NCBI GenBank assembly: GCA_017436255.1
Contig: JAFSDK010000048.1
Span: 1-64,000 of the forward strand
DNA from: Clostridia bacterium
GTDB taxonomy: Bacteria; Bacillota; Clostridia; Oscillospirales; Acutalibacteraceae
Length of the DNA stretch: 64,000 nt
Reading direction: 5' to 3'
In this document: positions 52,598 through 59,689 of the stretch, in pieces
How positions within the stretch are numbered: the stretch's first letter is position 1
How the letters are laid out: every line of letters starts with the position of its first letter
The notes under the pieces: generated by a model
Told to the model about the DNA's origin: nothing
The model's database searches: none
What the model saw: only the letters and a program-made list of their open reading frames with translations
Made by a program: the position numbers and the translations under genes

Positions 52598-53794
52598 ATG
52601 AATATACTCATAACGGGCGCTGCAGGTTTTGTGGGTAAAAATCTTTATGCAGCCCTTAAAAATATTTCCGACGGCAAAGACAGAACGCGCCCCAATCTTA
52701 CCATTGATGAAATTTATGCGTACGATATTGATTCCTCTGTCGAACAGTTGGATGAATATTGCAAAAACGCCGATTTTGTTTTTAATATGGCAGGAGTGAA
52801 TCGTCCGCAAAACAATGAAGAGTTTATGCAGGGTAATTTCGGATTTGCATCTACGCTTCTTAACACCCTTCAAAAGCACGGCAATAAATGTCCCGTAGTT
52901 TTGTCAAGTTCAATTCAGGCTACCTTAATAGGCAGATACGATTCGGACTATGGTCGAAGCAAAAAAGCGGGCGAAGAACTGTTTTTTGATTATGCGGCAA
53001 AGACGGGCGCCAAGGTGCTCGTTTACCGTTTCCCAAATCTTTTTGGTAAATGGTGCAGACCTAACTATAACAGCGCGGTGGCTACCTTCTGTTACAACAC
53101 CGCTAATGATTTAGAAATCACGGTTAATGACCGAAATATTGGTCTTGAACTTTTATATATTGATGATTTAGTTGATGAAATGCTTGATGCGCTGGAGAAT
53201 AAAGAGCATCATTGCGAATTTGACGGCATAAATACAGTGTTAACTGCAGACGGCAAATATTGTGCCGCGCCCATTACACATAAGGTGACCTTGGGTGAAA
53301 TAGCGGATTTGCTTGAGAACTTTAAAAACCAACCGCAAACACTTATAATGCCTGAAATACCAAAGGGCAGTTTTGCTAAAAAACTTTATTCAACCTATCT
53401 TTCATACTTACCCGAAAGTAAGGTTGCGTTTGACCTTAAAATGAACGTTGATGAGCGCGGCAGTTTTACAGAACTACTAAAAACTACTAATTGCGGTCAG
53501 TTTAGCGTTAACGTTTCAAAACCCGGTATTACTAAGGGTCAACATTGGCATAATACCAAATGGGAATTCTTTATTGTTGTTTCGGGTCAAGGGCTTATTG
53601 AACAGAGAAAAATAGGTAGTGACGAAATTCTTCGTTTTTACGTAAGCGGCGACAAACCGCAGGCGGTACATATGCTACCGGGTTATACACACAATATAAT
53701 AAATCTTTCGGATACTGATGATTTAGTAACGCTTATGTGGGCAAATGAACTTTTTGATCCAACCCGCCCCGATACATTTTTTGAAAAGGTTTAG
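52598..53794 (+). CDS. capF: CapF-type reductase with C-terminal cupin
   Basis: 398 residues, bifunctional. Residues 1-250 are an SDR domain (MNILITGAAGFVGKNLYAAL, SSSIQATLIGRYDSDYGRSK). Residues about 285-398 are a cupin with GITKGQHWHNTKWEFFIVVSG (part), whose histidines bind zinc. In Staphylococcus CapF the cupin epimerises and the SDR domain reduces the CapE product to UDP-N-acetyl-L-talosamine. CGGAGGTG ribosome site, ATG at 52598; the longer frame has no site. Confidence 0.92.
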   Translation: MNILITGAAGFVGKNLYAALKNISDGKDRTRPNLTIDEIYAYDIDSSVEQLDEYCKNADFVFNMAGVNRPQNNEEFMQGNFGFASTLLNTLQKHGNKCPVVLSSSIQATLIGRYDSDYGRSKKAGEELFFDYAAKTGAKVLVYRFPNLFGKWCRPNYNSAVATFCYNTANDLEITVNDRNIGLELLYIDDLVDEMLDALENKEHHCEFDGINTVLTADGKYCAAPITHKVTLGEIADLLENFKNQPQTLIMPEIPKGSFAKKLYSTYLSYLPESKVAFDLKMNVDERGSFTELLKTTNCGQFSVNVSKPGITKGQHWHNTKWEFFIVVSGQGLIEQRKIGSDEILRFYVSGDKPQAVHMLPGYTHNIINLSDTDDLVTLMWANELFDPTRPDTFFEKV

Positions 53795-53806
53795 CAGGTG
53801 AAAAAC

Positions 53807-54949
53807 ATGAAGAAATTAAAACTTATGACCATTGTAGGTACCCGTCCTGAAATTATTCGCCTTTCGGCAGTAATTAAAAAGTGTGATAAATATTTCGACC
53901 AAATTTTAGTTCACACGGGTCAAAACTACGACTACTCACTAAATCAGGTTTTCTTTGATGATTTGGGACTTCGCGCGCCTGATTATTACCTTAACGCAGT
54001 AGGCGCAGACCTTGGTGAAACAATTGGTAATATTATTGCTAAATCATATAAATTAATGGTTGAAACAATGCCCGATGCACTTCTTGTTTTGGGTGATACC
54101 AACTCTTGCCTTTCGGCTATTTCGGCAAAGAGATTACATATTCCTATTTTTCATATGGAAGCAGGCAACCGTTGTAAAGACGAGTGTTTGCCCGAAGAGA
54201 CCAACCGTCGTATAGTCGATATTATATCGGACGTTAATATGGCGTACTCAGAGCATGCACGCCGTTACCTTGCCGATACAGGTCTGCCAAAAGAGCGCAC
54301 CTACGTTACAGGCTCACCGATGGCCGAGGTTTTAAGGGAGAACCTAGAGCAGATTAAGGCTTCGGATATACATAGCAAATTAGGTCTTCAAAAGGGCAAA
54401 TATATACTTCTTTCGGCACATCGCGAAGAAAATATCGATACCGAAAAGAACTTCTTATCACTCTTTAACGCGATTAATGAAATTGCCGAAAAATATCAAA
54501 TGCCGATACTCTATTCTTGCCACCCAAGAAGTCGCAACAGAATTGAAAAGAGCGGTTTTAAATTAAATCCGCTTGTGATTCAGCACGAGCCGCTCGGCTT
54601 CCACGATTACAACTGTCTGCAGATGAATGCATTTGCCGTTATTTCGGATAGCGGCACATTGCCTGAAGAGAGTTCATTCTTTACTTCCGTCGGAAATCCG
54701 TTCCCTGCAATTTGTATACGCACTTCTACCGAGCGTCCCGAAGCGCTTGATAAGGCCTGCTTTGTGTTAGCGGGTATTGATAATAATTCTTTACAACAGG
54801 CGGTTGAAATAGCGGTTCAGATGAATAACAATGGGGATTATGGTATACCCGTACCCGATTATGTGGAAGAAAACGTATCAACCAAGGTTGTAAAAATAAT
54901 TCAGTCATACACAGGCGTTGTAAATAAAATGGTATGGCGTAAATTTTAG
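53807..54949 (+). CDS. wecB: UDP-HexNAc 2-epimerase (CapG/FnlC or WecB)
   Basis: 380 residues. VGTRPEIIRLSAVIKKCDKY (part), LVHTGQNYDYSLNQVFFDDL, GDTNSCLSAISAKR, HMEAGNRCKDECLPEETNRR and the C-terminal SDSGTLPEESSFF. It is next to capF, and the last step to UDP-FucNAc is the most likely reaction; WecB (UDP-ManNAc) is the alternative. The ATG at 53807 follows CAGGTGA. Confidence 0.92.
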   Translation: MKKLKLMTIVGTRPEIIRLSAVIKKCDKYFDQILVHTGQNYDYSLNQVFFDDLGLRAPDYYLNAVGADLGETIGNIIAKSYKLMVETMPDALLVLGDTNSCLSAISAKRLHIPIFHMEAGNRCKDECLPEETNRRIVDIISDVNMAYSEHARRYLADTGLPKERTYVTGSPMAEVLRENLEQIKASDIHSKLGLQKGKYILLSAHREENIDTEKNFLSLFNAINEIAEKYQMPILYSCHPRSRNRIEKSGFKLNPLVIQHEPLGFHDYNCLQMNAFAVISDSGTLPEESSFFTSVGNPFPAICIRTSTERPEALDKACFVLAGIDNNSLQQAVEIAVQMNNNGDYGIPVPDYVEENVSTKVVKIIQSYTGVVNKMVWRKF

Positions 54950-54958
54950 GAGAATAAA

Positions 54959-56173
54959 TTGAGCAACTTTACACTCACCGAAGAAATTTTGCTAAAGCTT
55001 TTGTCGGCATCAATAAATGGTACAAAGGCACAAATTGATGAAGAAACATTAAAACAGGCTGATTGGAATGCAATCGGTCTGTTCTCATTTAAGCAGGCGG
55101 TAAGTTTGGCGGTTTTTGACGTTGTTACCCCGTATAAAAAATATATACCGGCCAATATTTATGACAAGTGGTATGCACACGTTTTAAAGGCATTCTCAAA
55201 AAATTCCGCTTTGGATTCGGCGCAAAAACAACTTCACGAAGAAATATGTAATGATTGCGACTACGCTATATTAAAGGGTATAGCGGCGGCGCAGTATTAT
55301 AACCGCCCCGAACTTAGAAATCTTGGCGATATCGACTTTTTAATTGCAGAGGACAAATTAGAAGCGGTATCACAAAAAATAATCGCAAAAGGATATGAAA
55401 GGCATAGCGATAACGATTGTCACGTTTGCTTTGTAAAAAACGGTGTGGCACTTGAAATGCATTTTGAAATACCCGGCATACCTTATGGTGAAAAAGGTAA
55501 TACGGTGCGCGATTTTGTTAAAGGTATATTGCCTACTACTAAAAACGTAGAGGCCGCAGGCAACGCCTTTACTTCACCGAGGGATATGTACAACGGCGTT
55601 GTTTTTCTTTTACATATGCAGCATCATATGGTTTCAGAGGGTCTTGGACTTCGTCATTTATCCGACTGGGCGTGTTATATAAATAAAACGCATAACGACG
55701 CATTTTGGAATGAATTATTACCATTTTTCAAAAGCATAGGCGTTTATAAATATTGTCAGGTTATGACCAAAACGTGTTCAATTTATTTAGGCTCCGCCTG
55801 TCCTGATTGGGCGGCAAAAGCAGATAAAGATTTATGCTATCAGATAATTAGAGATATATTGTCAAGCGGTAATTTTGGTAAACTTGACAACACAAGAAAG
55901 ACAAGCGGTATGATGGTGTCAGAACATGGCAAGGACGGCATGAAACATGGCAAGGTTTATAATCTTGCTCGTGCGCTTCATAGCTCGATGTACAACGTTT
56001 ACCCTATTGTTAAACGGGTGCCTGTTTTATATCCGTTTTTATACGTGTGGCGAATATTCGTATATATATTTAAGGTGATAAAGGGCGAACGCGTTTCGCT
56101 TATTAAGGCGGCATCTGTCGCCGACCAAAGAAAATTACTTTACGAACAATTAGAAATATTTGAAACAAAATAA
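54959..56173 (+). CDS. Nucleotidyltransferase-family protein (paralogue 2)
   Basis: 404 residues, start TTG at 54959 with AGGAGA seven bases upstream. The same design as the protein at 51442: AILKGIAAAQYY, then ELRNLGDIDFLIAEDK with G-D-I-D acidic residues, then LLHMQHHMVSEGLGLRHLSDW. A long helical region and a hydrophobic segment (RVPVLYPFLYVWRIFVYIF) near residue 365 suggest membrane contact. Last gene of the operon. Function unknown; by context it may modify the sugar or the lipid-linked product. Confidence 0.78.
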   Translation: MSNFTLTEEILLKLLSASINGTKAQIDEETLKQADWNAIGLFSFKQAVSLAVFDVVTPYKKYIPANIYDKWYAHVLKAFSKNSALDSAQKQLHEEICNDCDYAILKGIAAAQYYNRPELRNLGDIDFLIAEDKLEAVSQKIIAKGYERHSDNDCHVCFVKNGVALEMHFEIPGIPYGEKGNTVRDFVKGILPTTKNVEAAGNAFTSPRDMYNGVVFLLHMQHHMVSEGLGLRHLSDWACYINKTHNDAFWNELLPFFKSIGVYKYCQVMTKTCSIYLGSACPDWAAKADKDLCYQIIRDILSSGNFGKLDNTRKTSGMMVSEHGKDGMKHGKVYNLARALHSSMYNVYPIVKRVPVLYPFLYVWRIFVYIFKVIKGERVSLIKAASVADQRKLLYEQLEIFETK

Positions 56174-56200
56174 AAACCTGAAGTTACACTTCAGGTTTTT
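56172..56200. terminator. Terminator of the exopolysaccharide operon
   Basis: AAAAACCTGAAG and CTTCAGGTTTTT arms around a short loop, with T residues following. It overlaps the stop of the convergent phosphodiesterase gene, so it works in both directions. Confidence 0.85.
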
Positions 56201-56664
56201 ATTATTATAGGCATAATTCCCGACGGGGTAATATCAATTACGGCATATGAATTGCCGCCTTCTCGAGAATGGGCAATTGAACCGGGGTTAACAATATATA
56301 AGCCACCGATATATTCAGTTTTCGCTATATGGGTGTGGCCGTAAAGGGCAATTTGCGCGCCCGATTTTTCGGCGGCATTTTGAAGAGTGGCGGTTGTATA
56401 TTTTACGTTATGGTAATGTCCGTGAGTAAAAAGTATTTTCACGCCCTCGATGGTGCAAATATCGGTTGTGGGGTAGGGTGTATCACCATCGCAGTTGCCC
56501 TGTACTATGTGAAAAATGCGATCGGTATAAAACTCTTTTACCGCTTCAATATCACGCACGTTGTCACCTAAAAAGAAAACGTGTTTGGCGTCTGGGTGTG
56601 CTTGCAGGGTAAAATCCACACTACTACGCCGCCCGTGAGAGTCGGAAATTACAATAATTCTCAT
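56191..56664 (-). CDS. YfcE/MJ0936-type metallophosphodiesterase
   Basis: 157 residues with a calcineurin-like fold. ISDSHGRRSSVD (D-x-H), FLGDNVRD (GD), VQGNCDG (GN[H/C]D), THGHYHNV and YGHTH match the two-metal site. The family hydrolyses phosphodiesters (YfcE is a small-substrate phosphodiesterase). A GAGG site precedes the ATG; it converges on the polysaccharide operon. Confidence 0.92.
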   Translation of the reverse strand: MRIIVISDSHGRRSSVDFTLQAHPDAKHVFFLGDNVRDIEAVKEFYTDRIFHIVQGNCDGDTPYPTTDICTIEGVKILFTHGHYHNVKYTTATLQNAAEKSGAQIALYGHTHIAKTEYIGGLYIVNPGSIAHSREGGNSYAVIDITPSGIMPIIIKT

Positions 56665-56732
56665 AAAGTAACCTCATAAATAAAAATATGATTTCATAGT
56701 ATATAGTATATATTTTTTGGGCGGTGAATGCA

Positions 56733-56945
56733 ATGAGTAATTTTAATAAAAATCAAATAACCGATATGCTAAAAAAGGGTGTAAAAAAAGAGGAAGTAAA
56801 TAATTTAATAAATTCGCTGAGCGACGAAGACGCTAAAAAATTAAATCAAATGCTTAACGATAAGGAGGCAACCAAACAGTTACTCAACAAACCCGAGGTA
56901 AAAGAGTTGATGAAAAAACTATTCGGAGATGGTAAAAATGGATGA
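56733..56945 (+). CDS. Small helical protein, first of a trio
   Basis: 70 residues, starting MSNFNKNQITDMLKKGVKKE, at the ATG at 56733 with GCGGTGA upstream. It is all-helical and charged, with a repeated LNxMLNDKEATKQLLNKPEV pattern (part) and lysine-rich end. Not recognised. Eight-base overlap with the next gene shows translational coupling. Confidence 0.6.
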   Translation: MSNFNKNQITDMLKKGVKKEEVNNLINSLSDEDAKKLNQMLNDKEATKQLLNKPEVKELMKKLFGDGKNG

Positions 56946-57261
56946 TTTATCGGCGCGCATATCGTCACTCTTAAGTGATCCCGACAGTATGGAACGCATA
57001 CGAAGCATGGCAGAATCGGTACTGGGCAGCGACACTGCCGAAAAGCCACAGGCAGATGTTGGTGATGTTGATTTTGCCCGCTTGTTACCTATGATTGGGC
57101 GGCTTAAAAATAAAAGGACCGATAAACGCACCGAGCTACTTATGGCGTTGCGCCCGCATTTGAGTGAAGAAAGGCAGAAAAGGGTTGATAATGCCATAAA
57201 AATTTTGCGAGTTATAGAAATGTTACCGCTTTTACAAGAGAGCGGAATTTTTGAGTTTTAA
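56938..57261 (+). CDS. Small helical protein, second of a trio
   Basis: 107 residues from the ATG at 56938, with GGAG nine bases upstream. MDDLSARISSLLSDPDSMER is followed by a helical C-terminal half with LLMALRPHLSEERQKRVDNA, a pattern I associate with short conserved Clostridial proteins of unknown function. Soluble. Confidence 0.65.
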   Translation: MDDLSARISSLLSDPDSMERIRSMAESVLGSDTAEKPQADVGDVDFARLLPMIGRLKNKRTDKRTELLMALRPHLSEERQKRVDNAIKILRVIEMLPLLQESGIFEF

Positions 57262-57272
57262 GGGGGCTGGGT

Positions 57273-57620
57273 ATGGAAGAATTCAGTCAAGAGGAACTGC
57301 AACGAGCCGCCGAAAGAGTCAGAGAAATGAGCCGACGCGCTAATGTTTCAGGGGCGAAACATCAGCGCCCACCTATGCCTGATTTTGTGTCACCGCGGTT
57401 TTCGGAGCCTCAACCGTCAGCGCCACAAACCGATTTGCAGAAAAATATGCAAAAACCGCATAATAAATCATCTGCCGTAAAATCGCTTTTTAAAATGTTA
57501 AACTTCAAAAATCTTGAAATTGATGGCGATATTTCCTTGATTTTAGGCATAATGTTACTGTTATCAGGCGAAACTTACGATGAGCTTTTAAATCTTGCGC
57601 TTCTTTATATAATGATGTGA
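57273..57620 (+). CDS. Small membrane-associated protein, third of a trio
   Basis: 115 residues with an AGGGGG site. The N-terminal half is charged (EEFSQEELQRAAERVREMSR) and rich in P/Q/R. The last 40 residues hold DISLILGIMLLLSGETYDEL and LLNLALLYIMM, one or two short membrane segments. It may anchor the other two products to the membrane. Not recognised. Confidence 0.6.
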   Translation: MEEFSQEELQRAAERVREMSRRANVSGAKHQRPPMPDFVSPRFSEPQPSAPQTDLQKNMQKPHNKSSAVKSLFKMLNFKNLEIDGDISLILGIMLLLSGETYDELLNLALLYIMM

Positions 57621-57963
57621 AACACGAATTCCAAAATATATGACAAATAGTTACAAATATTTAAGAAATAGTTGCAAATTTTGTGATTATGTAAACTGAA
57701 ATAACCTATAAAAGTTATTAAAGTTATCCACCGAGTAATTAACAAAAAAGGTGTTTATAACCTTGGTTTTGGGACGAAAAGGCGTTTTTTAGGTGTAAAA
57801 CTCGGTTAATAACGTTAATATGTGAATATGCAAAAATAATATGAATAAAAAAGTTATGTAAATATGTCGATTGTTAAAAATCCACTTTTTTGACGATTTT
57901 TTGTTTACTTAACGGCAAAAATGCGGTATAATTTATACAAAGATATTTTTGTGGAGAGAAAGT
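57621..57963. other. AT-rich intergenic region with direct repeats
   Basis: No gene is seen in these 343 bases. They contain AAATAGTTACAAAT (57645-57658) and AAATAGTTGCAAAT (57666-57679), spaced by exactly 21 bp, a DnaA-box-like TTATCCACC (57724-57732), and the DUF4358 gene promoter at the right end. Confidence 0.6.
57904..57932 (+). promoter_or_regulatory. Promoter of the DUF4358 lipoprotein gene
   Basis: TTTACT, a 17-base spacer, and TATAAT (57927-57932). Confidence 0.6.
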
Positions 57964-58449
57964 ATGATTATACTAAAAAAATGTGCGGCGCTATTGTTAT
58001 TGGTGTTGTTGCTCCTCGGCGTAACCACGGGTTGCTCAAACCGTAGCGAAATAACGCCCGCAGGCATTACAAATGATATTATGACCTACGTCGATGCGGA
58101 CATAAAGTGGGTATCATTAAAAGAAGAAGAACTTAATGGATATTTCGGATTTTCAGGCGAAGATTTAACAGCACATTCGGCATATATAAATGATGCCGAA
58201 GAAAAGTATGATATTGTGGCAGCCTTTAAGTTTAAGAATACCGAGGCATTGCATAGCGCTGTTGAGAAGGTGAGCGCTAGTCTTGTTGCAGCAACTCAAA
58301 ACTTCGCATCGGTTATAGATACAGAAAAAGAAAAAATTGCTAACCGATTAATTTTAAGCAAGGATAATATTTTGGTTGTAGTTGTCGCCTCAAACAATAT
58401 TAATATTAAAGACATGTTAACCGAAAAAGGCTTTTCGGTAGTAGCGTAA
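57964..58449 (+). CDS. DUF4358-family lipoprotein
   Basis: 161 residues from the ATG at 57964, with GTGGAGA upstream. The signal peptide ends in the lipobox LLGVTTGC. The soluble part has AAFKFKNTEALHSAVEKVSA and NRLILSKDNILVVVVASNNI, the DUF4358 core. A truncated second copy of its 3' end lies at 59058-59168. Function unknown. Confidence 0.8.
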   Translation: MIILKKCAALLLLVLLLLGVTTGCSNRSEITPAGITNDIMTYVDADIKWVSLKEEELNGYFGFSGEDLTAHSAYINDAEEKYDIVAAFKFKNTEALHSAVEKVSASLVAATQNFASVIDTEKEKIANRLILSKDNILVVVVASNNINIKDMLTEKGFSVVA

Positions 58450-58458
58450 AATTAAAAG

Positions 58459-58490
58459 AAGGTAGCTAAGCCAATGCTTAGCTACCTTTT
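58459..58490 (+). terminator. Terminator after the DUF4358 gene
   Basis: AAGGTAGCTAAGC and GCTTAGCTACCTT arms around CAAT, followed by T residues; it may also terminate the convergent gene. Confidence 0.85.
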
Positions 58491-58772
58491 GTTATTTTTA
58501 ATAATCTCTATGAGTTTCTTTCGGTATTTGATTAGACGATACGGAAATCCAAAAATTTGAAGGAAAGGACGCAACAAGCGGTAAATACGTTTTAGAGGAA
58601 GATAAATATACCAAATTTTTTGTTGCCACCTTTTTTCAACAGTGGCAAAGACTACACGGCGATATTCGCCGCATCCCTCACAAAGCGTTTCGTGCTTTGT
58701 CAATATAAATTTTTCATCAGTATATTCTTTACAATAATAGTCGTTCCAACACACACTGCAAAATTCTGCCAC
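58482..58772 (-). CDS. Small zinc-ribbon-like, basic protein
   Basis: 96 residues, start GTG with GGGTGAT upstream. The N-terminal CSVC (5-8) and CEGCG (31-34) form a likely zinc ribbon; the C-terminal half is strongly basic and aromatic (RIYRLLRPFLQIFGFPYRLI), possibly an amphipathic membrane or nucleic-acid-binding helix. It is read from a promoter whose -35 box lies in a 30-bp palindrome. Not recognised. It sits between two DUF4358 copies. Confidence 0.6.
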   Translation of the reverse strand: MAEFCSVCWNDYYCKEYTDEKFILTKHETLCEGCGEYRRVVFATVEKRWQQKIWYIYLPLKRIYRLLRPFLQIFGFPYRLIKYRKKLIEIIKNNKR

Positions 58773-58789
58773 AATATCACCCGATGATT

Positions 58790-58818
58790 ATTATAACAAA
58801 TATGCATTGCAATTGCAA
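58790..58818 (-). promoter_or_regulatory. Promoter of the zinc-ribbon gene
   Basis: On the minus strand: TTGCAA, a 17-base spacer, and TATAAT. The -35 box is inside the palindrome at 58798-58827. Confidence 0.6.
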
Positions 58819-58827
58819 TGCATATTT
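58798..58827. promoter_or_regulatory. 30-bp perfect palindrome, probable operator
   Basis: AAATATGCATTGCAA followed by its exact reverse complement TTGCAATGCATATTT. It covers the -35 box of the divergent zinc-ribbon gene and lies 51 bp before the start of the RHH gene, so it could let one regulator control both. Confidence 0.75.
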
Positions 58828-58853
58828 TAGAGACGTTTTGCCGTACACTAAAA

Positions 58854-58871
58854 GCAATACAAATGTATTGC
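58854..58871 (+). promoter_or_regulatory. Second inverted repeat before the RHH gene
   Basis: GCAATAC-AAAT-GTATTGC, one base before the GAGG ribosome site. It shares the GCAAT word with the larger palindrome, consistent with binding by the same protein. Confidence 0.55.
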
Positions 58872-58877
58872 GAGGTA

Positions 58878-59051
58878 ATGATTGTGTCTTCATTTAAAAT
58901 ACCGTCTATTCCACCAACAACAAACAAAACAATACGTTTTCCCAATGATGTAATAGAAGAGGTTGAAAATGTAATTCAGAACAAGGATTGCACTTTTTCG
59001 GCTTTTGTTATTGCGGCAGTTCGTTCTGCGTTAGAAGATTTAGAAAAATAA
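58878..59051 (+). CDS. Ribbon-helix-helix DNA-binding protein (YlcI/YnfO-like)
   Basis: 57 residues from the ATG at 58878, directly after GAGGTA. IPPTTNKTIRFPNDVIEEVE gives the β-strand (KTIRFP) and first helix; FSAFVIAAVRSALEDLEK the second helix. RHH repressors bind short inverted repeats as dimers, and two such repeats lie just upstream. Possibly an autoregulator and regulator of the zinc-ribbon gene. A longer start at 58818 would overlap the operator and lacks a site. Confidence 0.75.
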   Translation: MIVSSFKIPSIPPTTNKTIRFPNDVIEEVENVIQNKDCTFSAFVIAAVRSALEDLEK

Positions 59052-59057
59052 AACGAG

Positions 59058-59168
59058 ATGATTTTCAATCGCTTGATTTTAAGTAAAGACAACGTTTTAG
59101 TTGTTGTATCAAGCAGTGATAAAAATAAAGACATGTTAACCGAAAAAGGCTTTTCGGTAGTAGCGTAA
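59058..59168 (+). pseudogene. Truncated copy of the DUF4358 lipoprotein gene
   Basis: The frame from 59064 reads FNRLILSKDNVLVVVSSSDK, ending KDMLTEKGFSVVA and stop, matching the last 35 or so residues of the protein encoded at 57964-58449. The final 40 or so bases (AAAGACATGTTAACCGAAAA and following) are identical in both copies. The 5' three quarters are missing, so it cannot encode a lipoprotein. Confidence 0.85.
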
Positions 59169-59172
59169 AAAA

Positions 59173-59206
59173 ATCGGGAGTTAAAGTTAATGCTTTAACT
59201 CCCGAT
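59173..59206. terminator. Bidirectional terminator after the DUF4358 remnant
   Basis: ATCGGGAGTTAAAG and CTTTAACTCCCGAT arms around TTAATG, with a run of A residues to the left. It serves the minus-strand RHH gene and the remnant. Confidence 0.85.
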
Positions 59207-59212
59207 TATTGT

Positions 59213-59374
59213 TTATTGGGGTACTTCATAGTTTTCTTTTTCGTATTGTTCTATATGCTTGCGCAATAAAAAGCGTATTAATCCCGAAACACTTCGAAGT
59301 TCTTGTTTAGCAATGAAGTGCGCTTTAATGTATGTTTTTTCGTCAACCGATGTCGATAGGTGTTTGTTTTTCAT
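59213..59374 (-). CDS. 53-residue ribbon-helix-helix protein
   Basis: A short gene: MKNKHLSTSVDEKTYIKAHF, then IAKQELRSVSGLIRFLLRKH and a glutamate-rich tail. Strand (HLSTSV), helix 1 and helix 2 (SVSGLIRFLLRKHI) fit an RHH fold. AAAAGGAG lies seven bases before the ATG. The promoter TTGACT-17-TAAAAT (59395-59423) overlaps an XRE operator. It is divergent from the XRE gene at 59470. Possibly an antitoxin-like or plasmid-type regulator. Confidence 0.75.
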   Translation of the reverse strand: MKNKHLSTSVDEKTYIKAHFIAKQELRSVSGLIRFLLRKHIEQYEKENYEVPQ

Positions 59375-59394
59375 AAAATGCTCCTTTTAAAATT

Positions 59395-59423
59395 ATTTTA
59401 TCAAATTTCTTGATAAAAGTCAA
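59395..59423 (-). promoter_or_regulatory. Promoter of the 53-residue RHH gene
   Basis: On the minus strand: TTGACT, a 17-base spacer, and TAAAAT. The first XRE operator fills the spacer. Confidence 0.7.
59399..59415. promoter_or_regulatory. XRE operator 1
   Basis: TATCAA-ATTTC-TTGATA, with arms that extend to TTTTATCAA/TTGATAAAA. It sits in the spacer of the minus-strand promoter. Confidence 0.75.
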
Positions 59424-59440
59424 TATCAAGTTTTTTGATA
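59424..59440. promoter_or_regulatory. XRE operator 2
   Basis: TATCAA-GTTTT-TTGATA, same arms as operator 1 and 25 bp away centre to centre. It sits directly upstream of the TATAAT (59443-59448) of the XRE gene. Confidence 0.75.
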
Positions 59441-59469
59441 GTTATAATATATTTGTAGGAGGCGGTAAC

Positions 59470-59679
59470 GTGAGACTAAAAGAATTAAGAGTAGATAGAG
59501 ACATTACCCAAAAAGAGCTTGCAGAAATATTAAATATAACGCAAAACACATATTCGAATTATGAAAACGGAAAAACAGAACCAACACACGAAACATTAAA
59601 GAAACTATGCTTGTTTTATAATGTTTCGGCAGATTATATTCTTGAGTTGCCAAAAGGTTTAAATTATCCAGAAAGATAG
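59470..59679 (+). CDS. Small XRE-family repressor
   Basis: 69 residues, GTG start at 59470 with TAGGAGGCGG upstream. One helix-turn-helix domain fills it: LKELRVDRDITQKELAEILN, ITQNTYSNYENGKTEPTHETL. C-terminal residues VSADYILELPKG are typical. It lacks any sensor domain, so it is probably a simple repressor of its own promoter and the divergent RHH gene through the paired operators. Confidence 0.88.
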   Translation: MRLKELRVDRDITQKELAEILNITQNTYSNYENGKTEPTHETLKKLCLFYNVSADYILELPKGLNYPER

Positions 59680-59689
59680 ATTGTGTTTT

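Noticed and set aside
57724..57732. TTATCCACC as evidence of a second origin
   Set aside because: A single near-match is not enough; no cluster of boxes and no replication gene is beside it.
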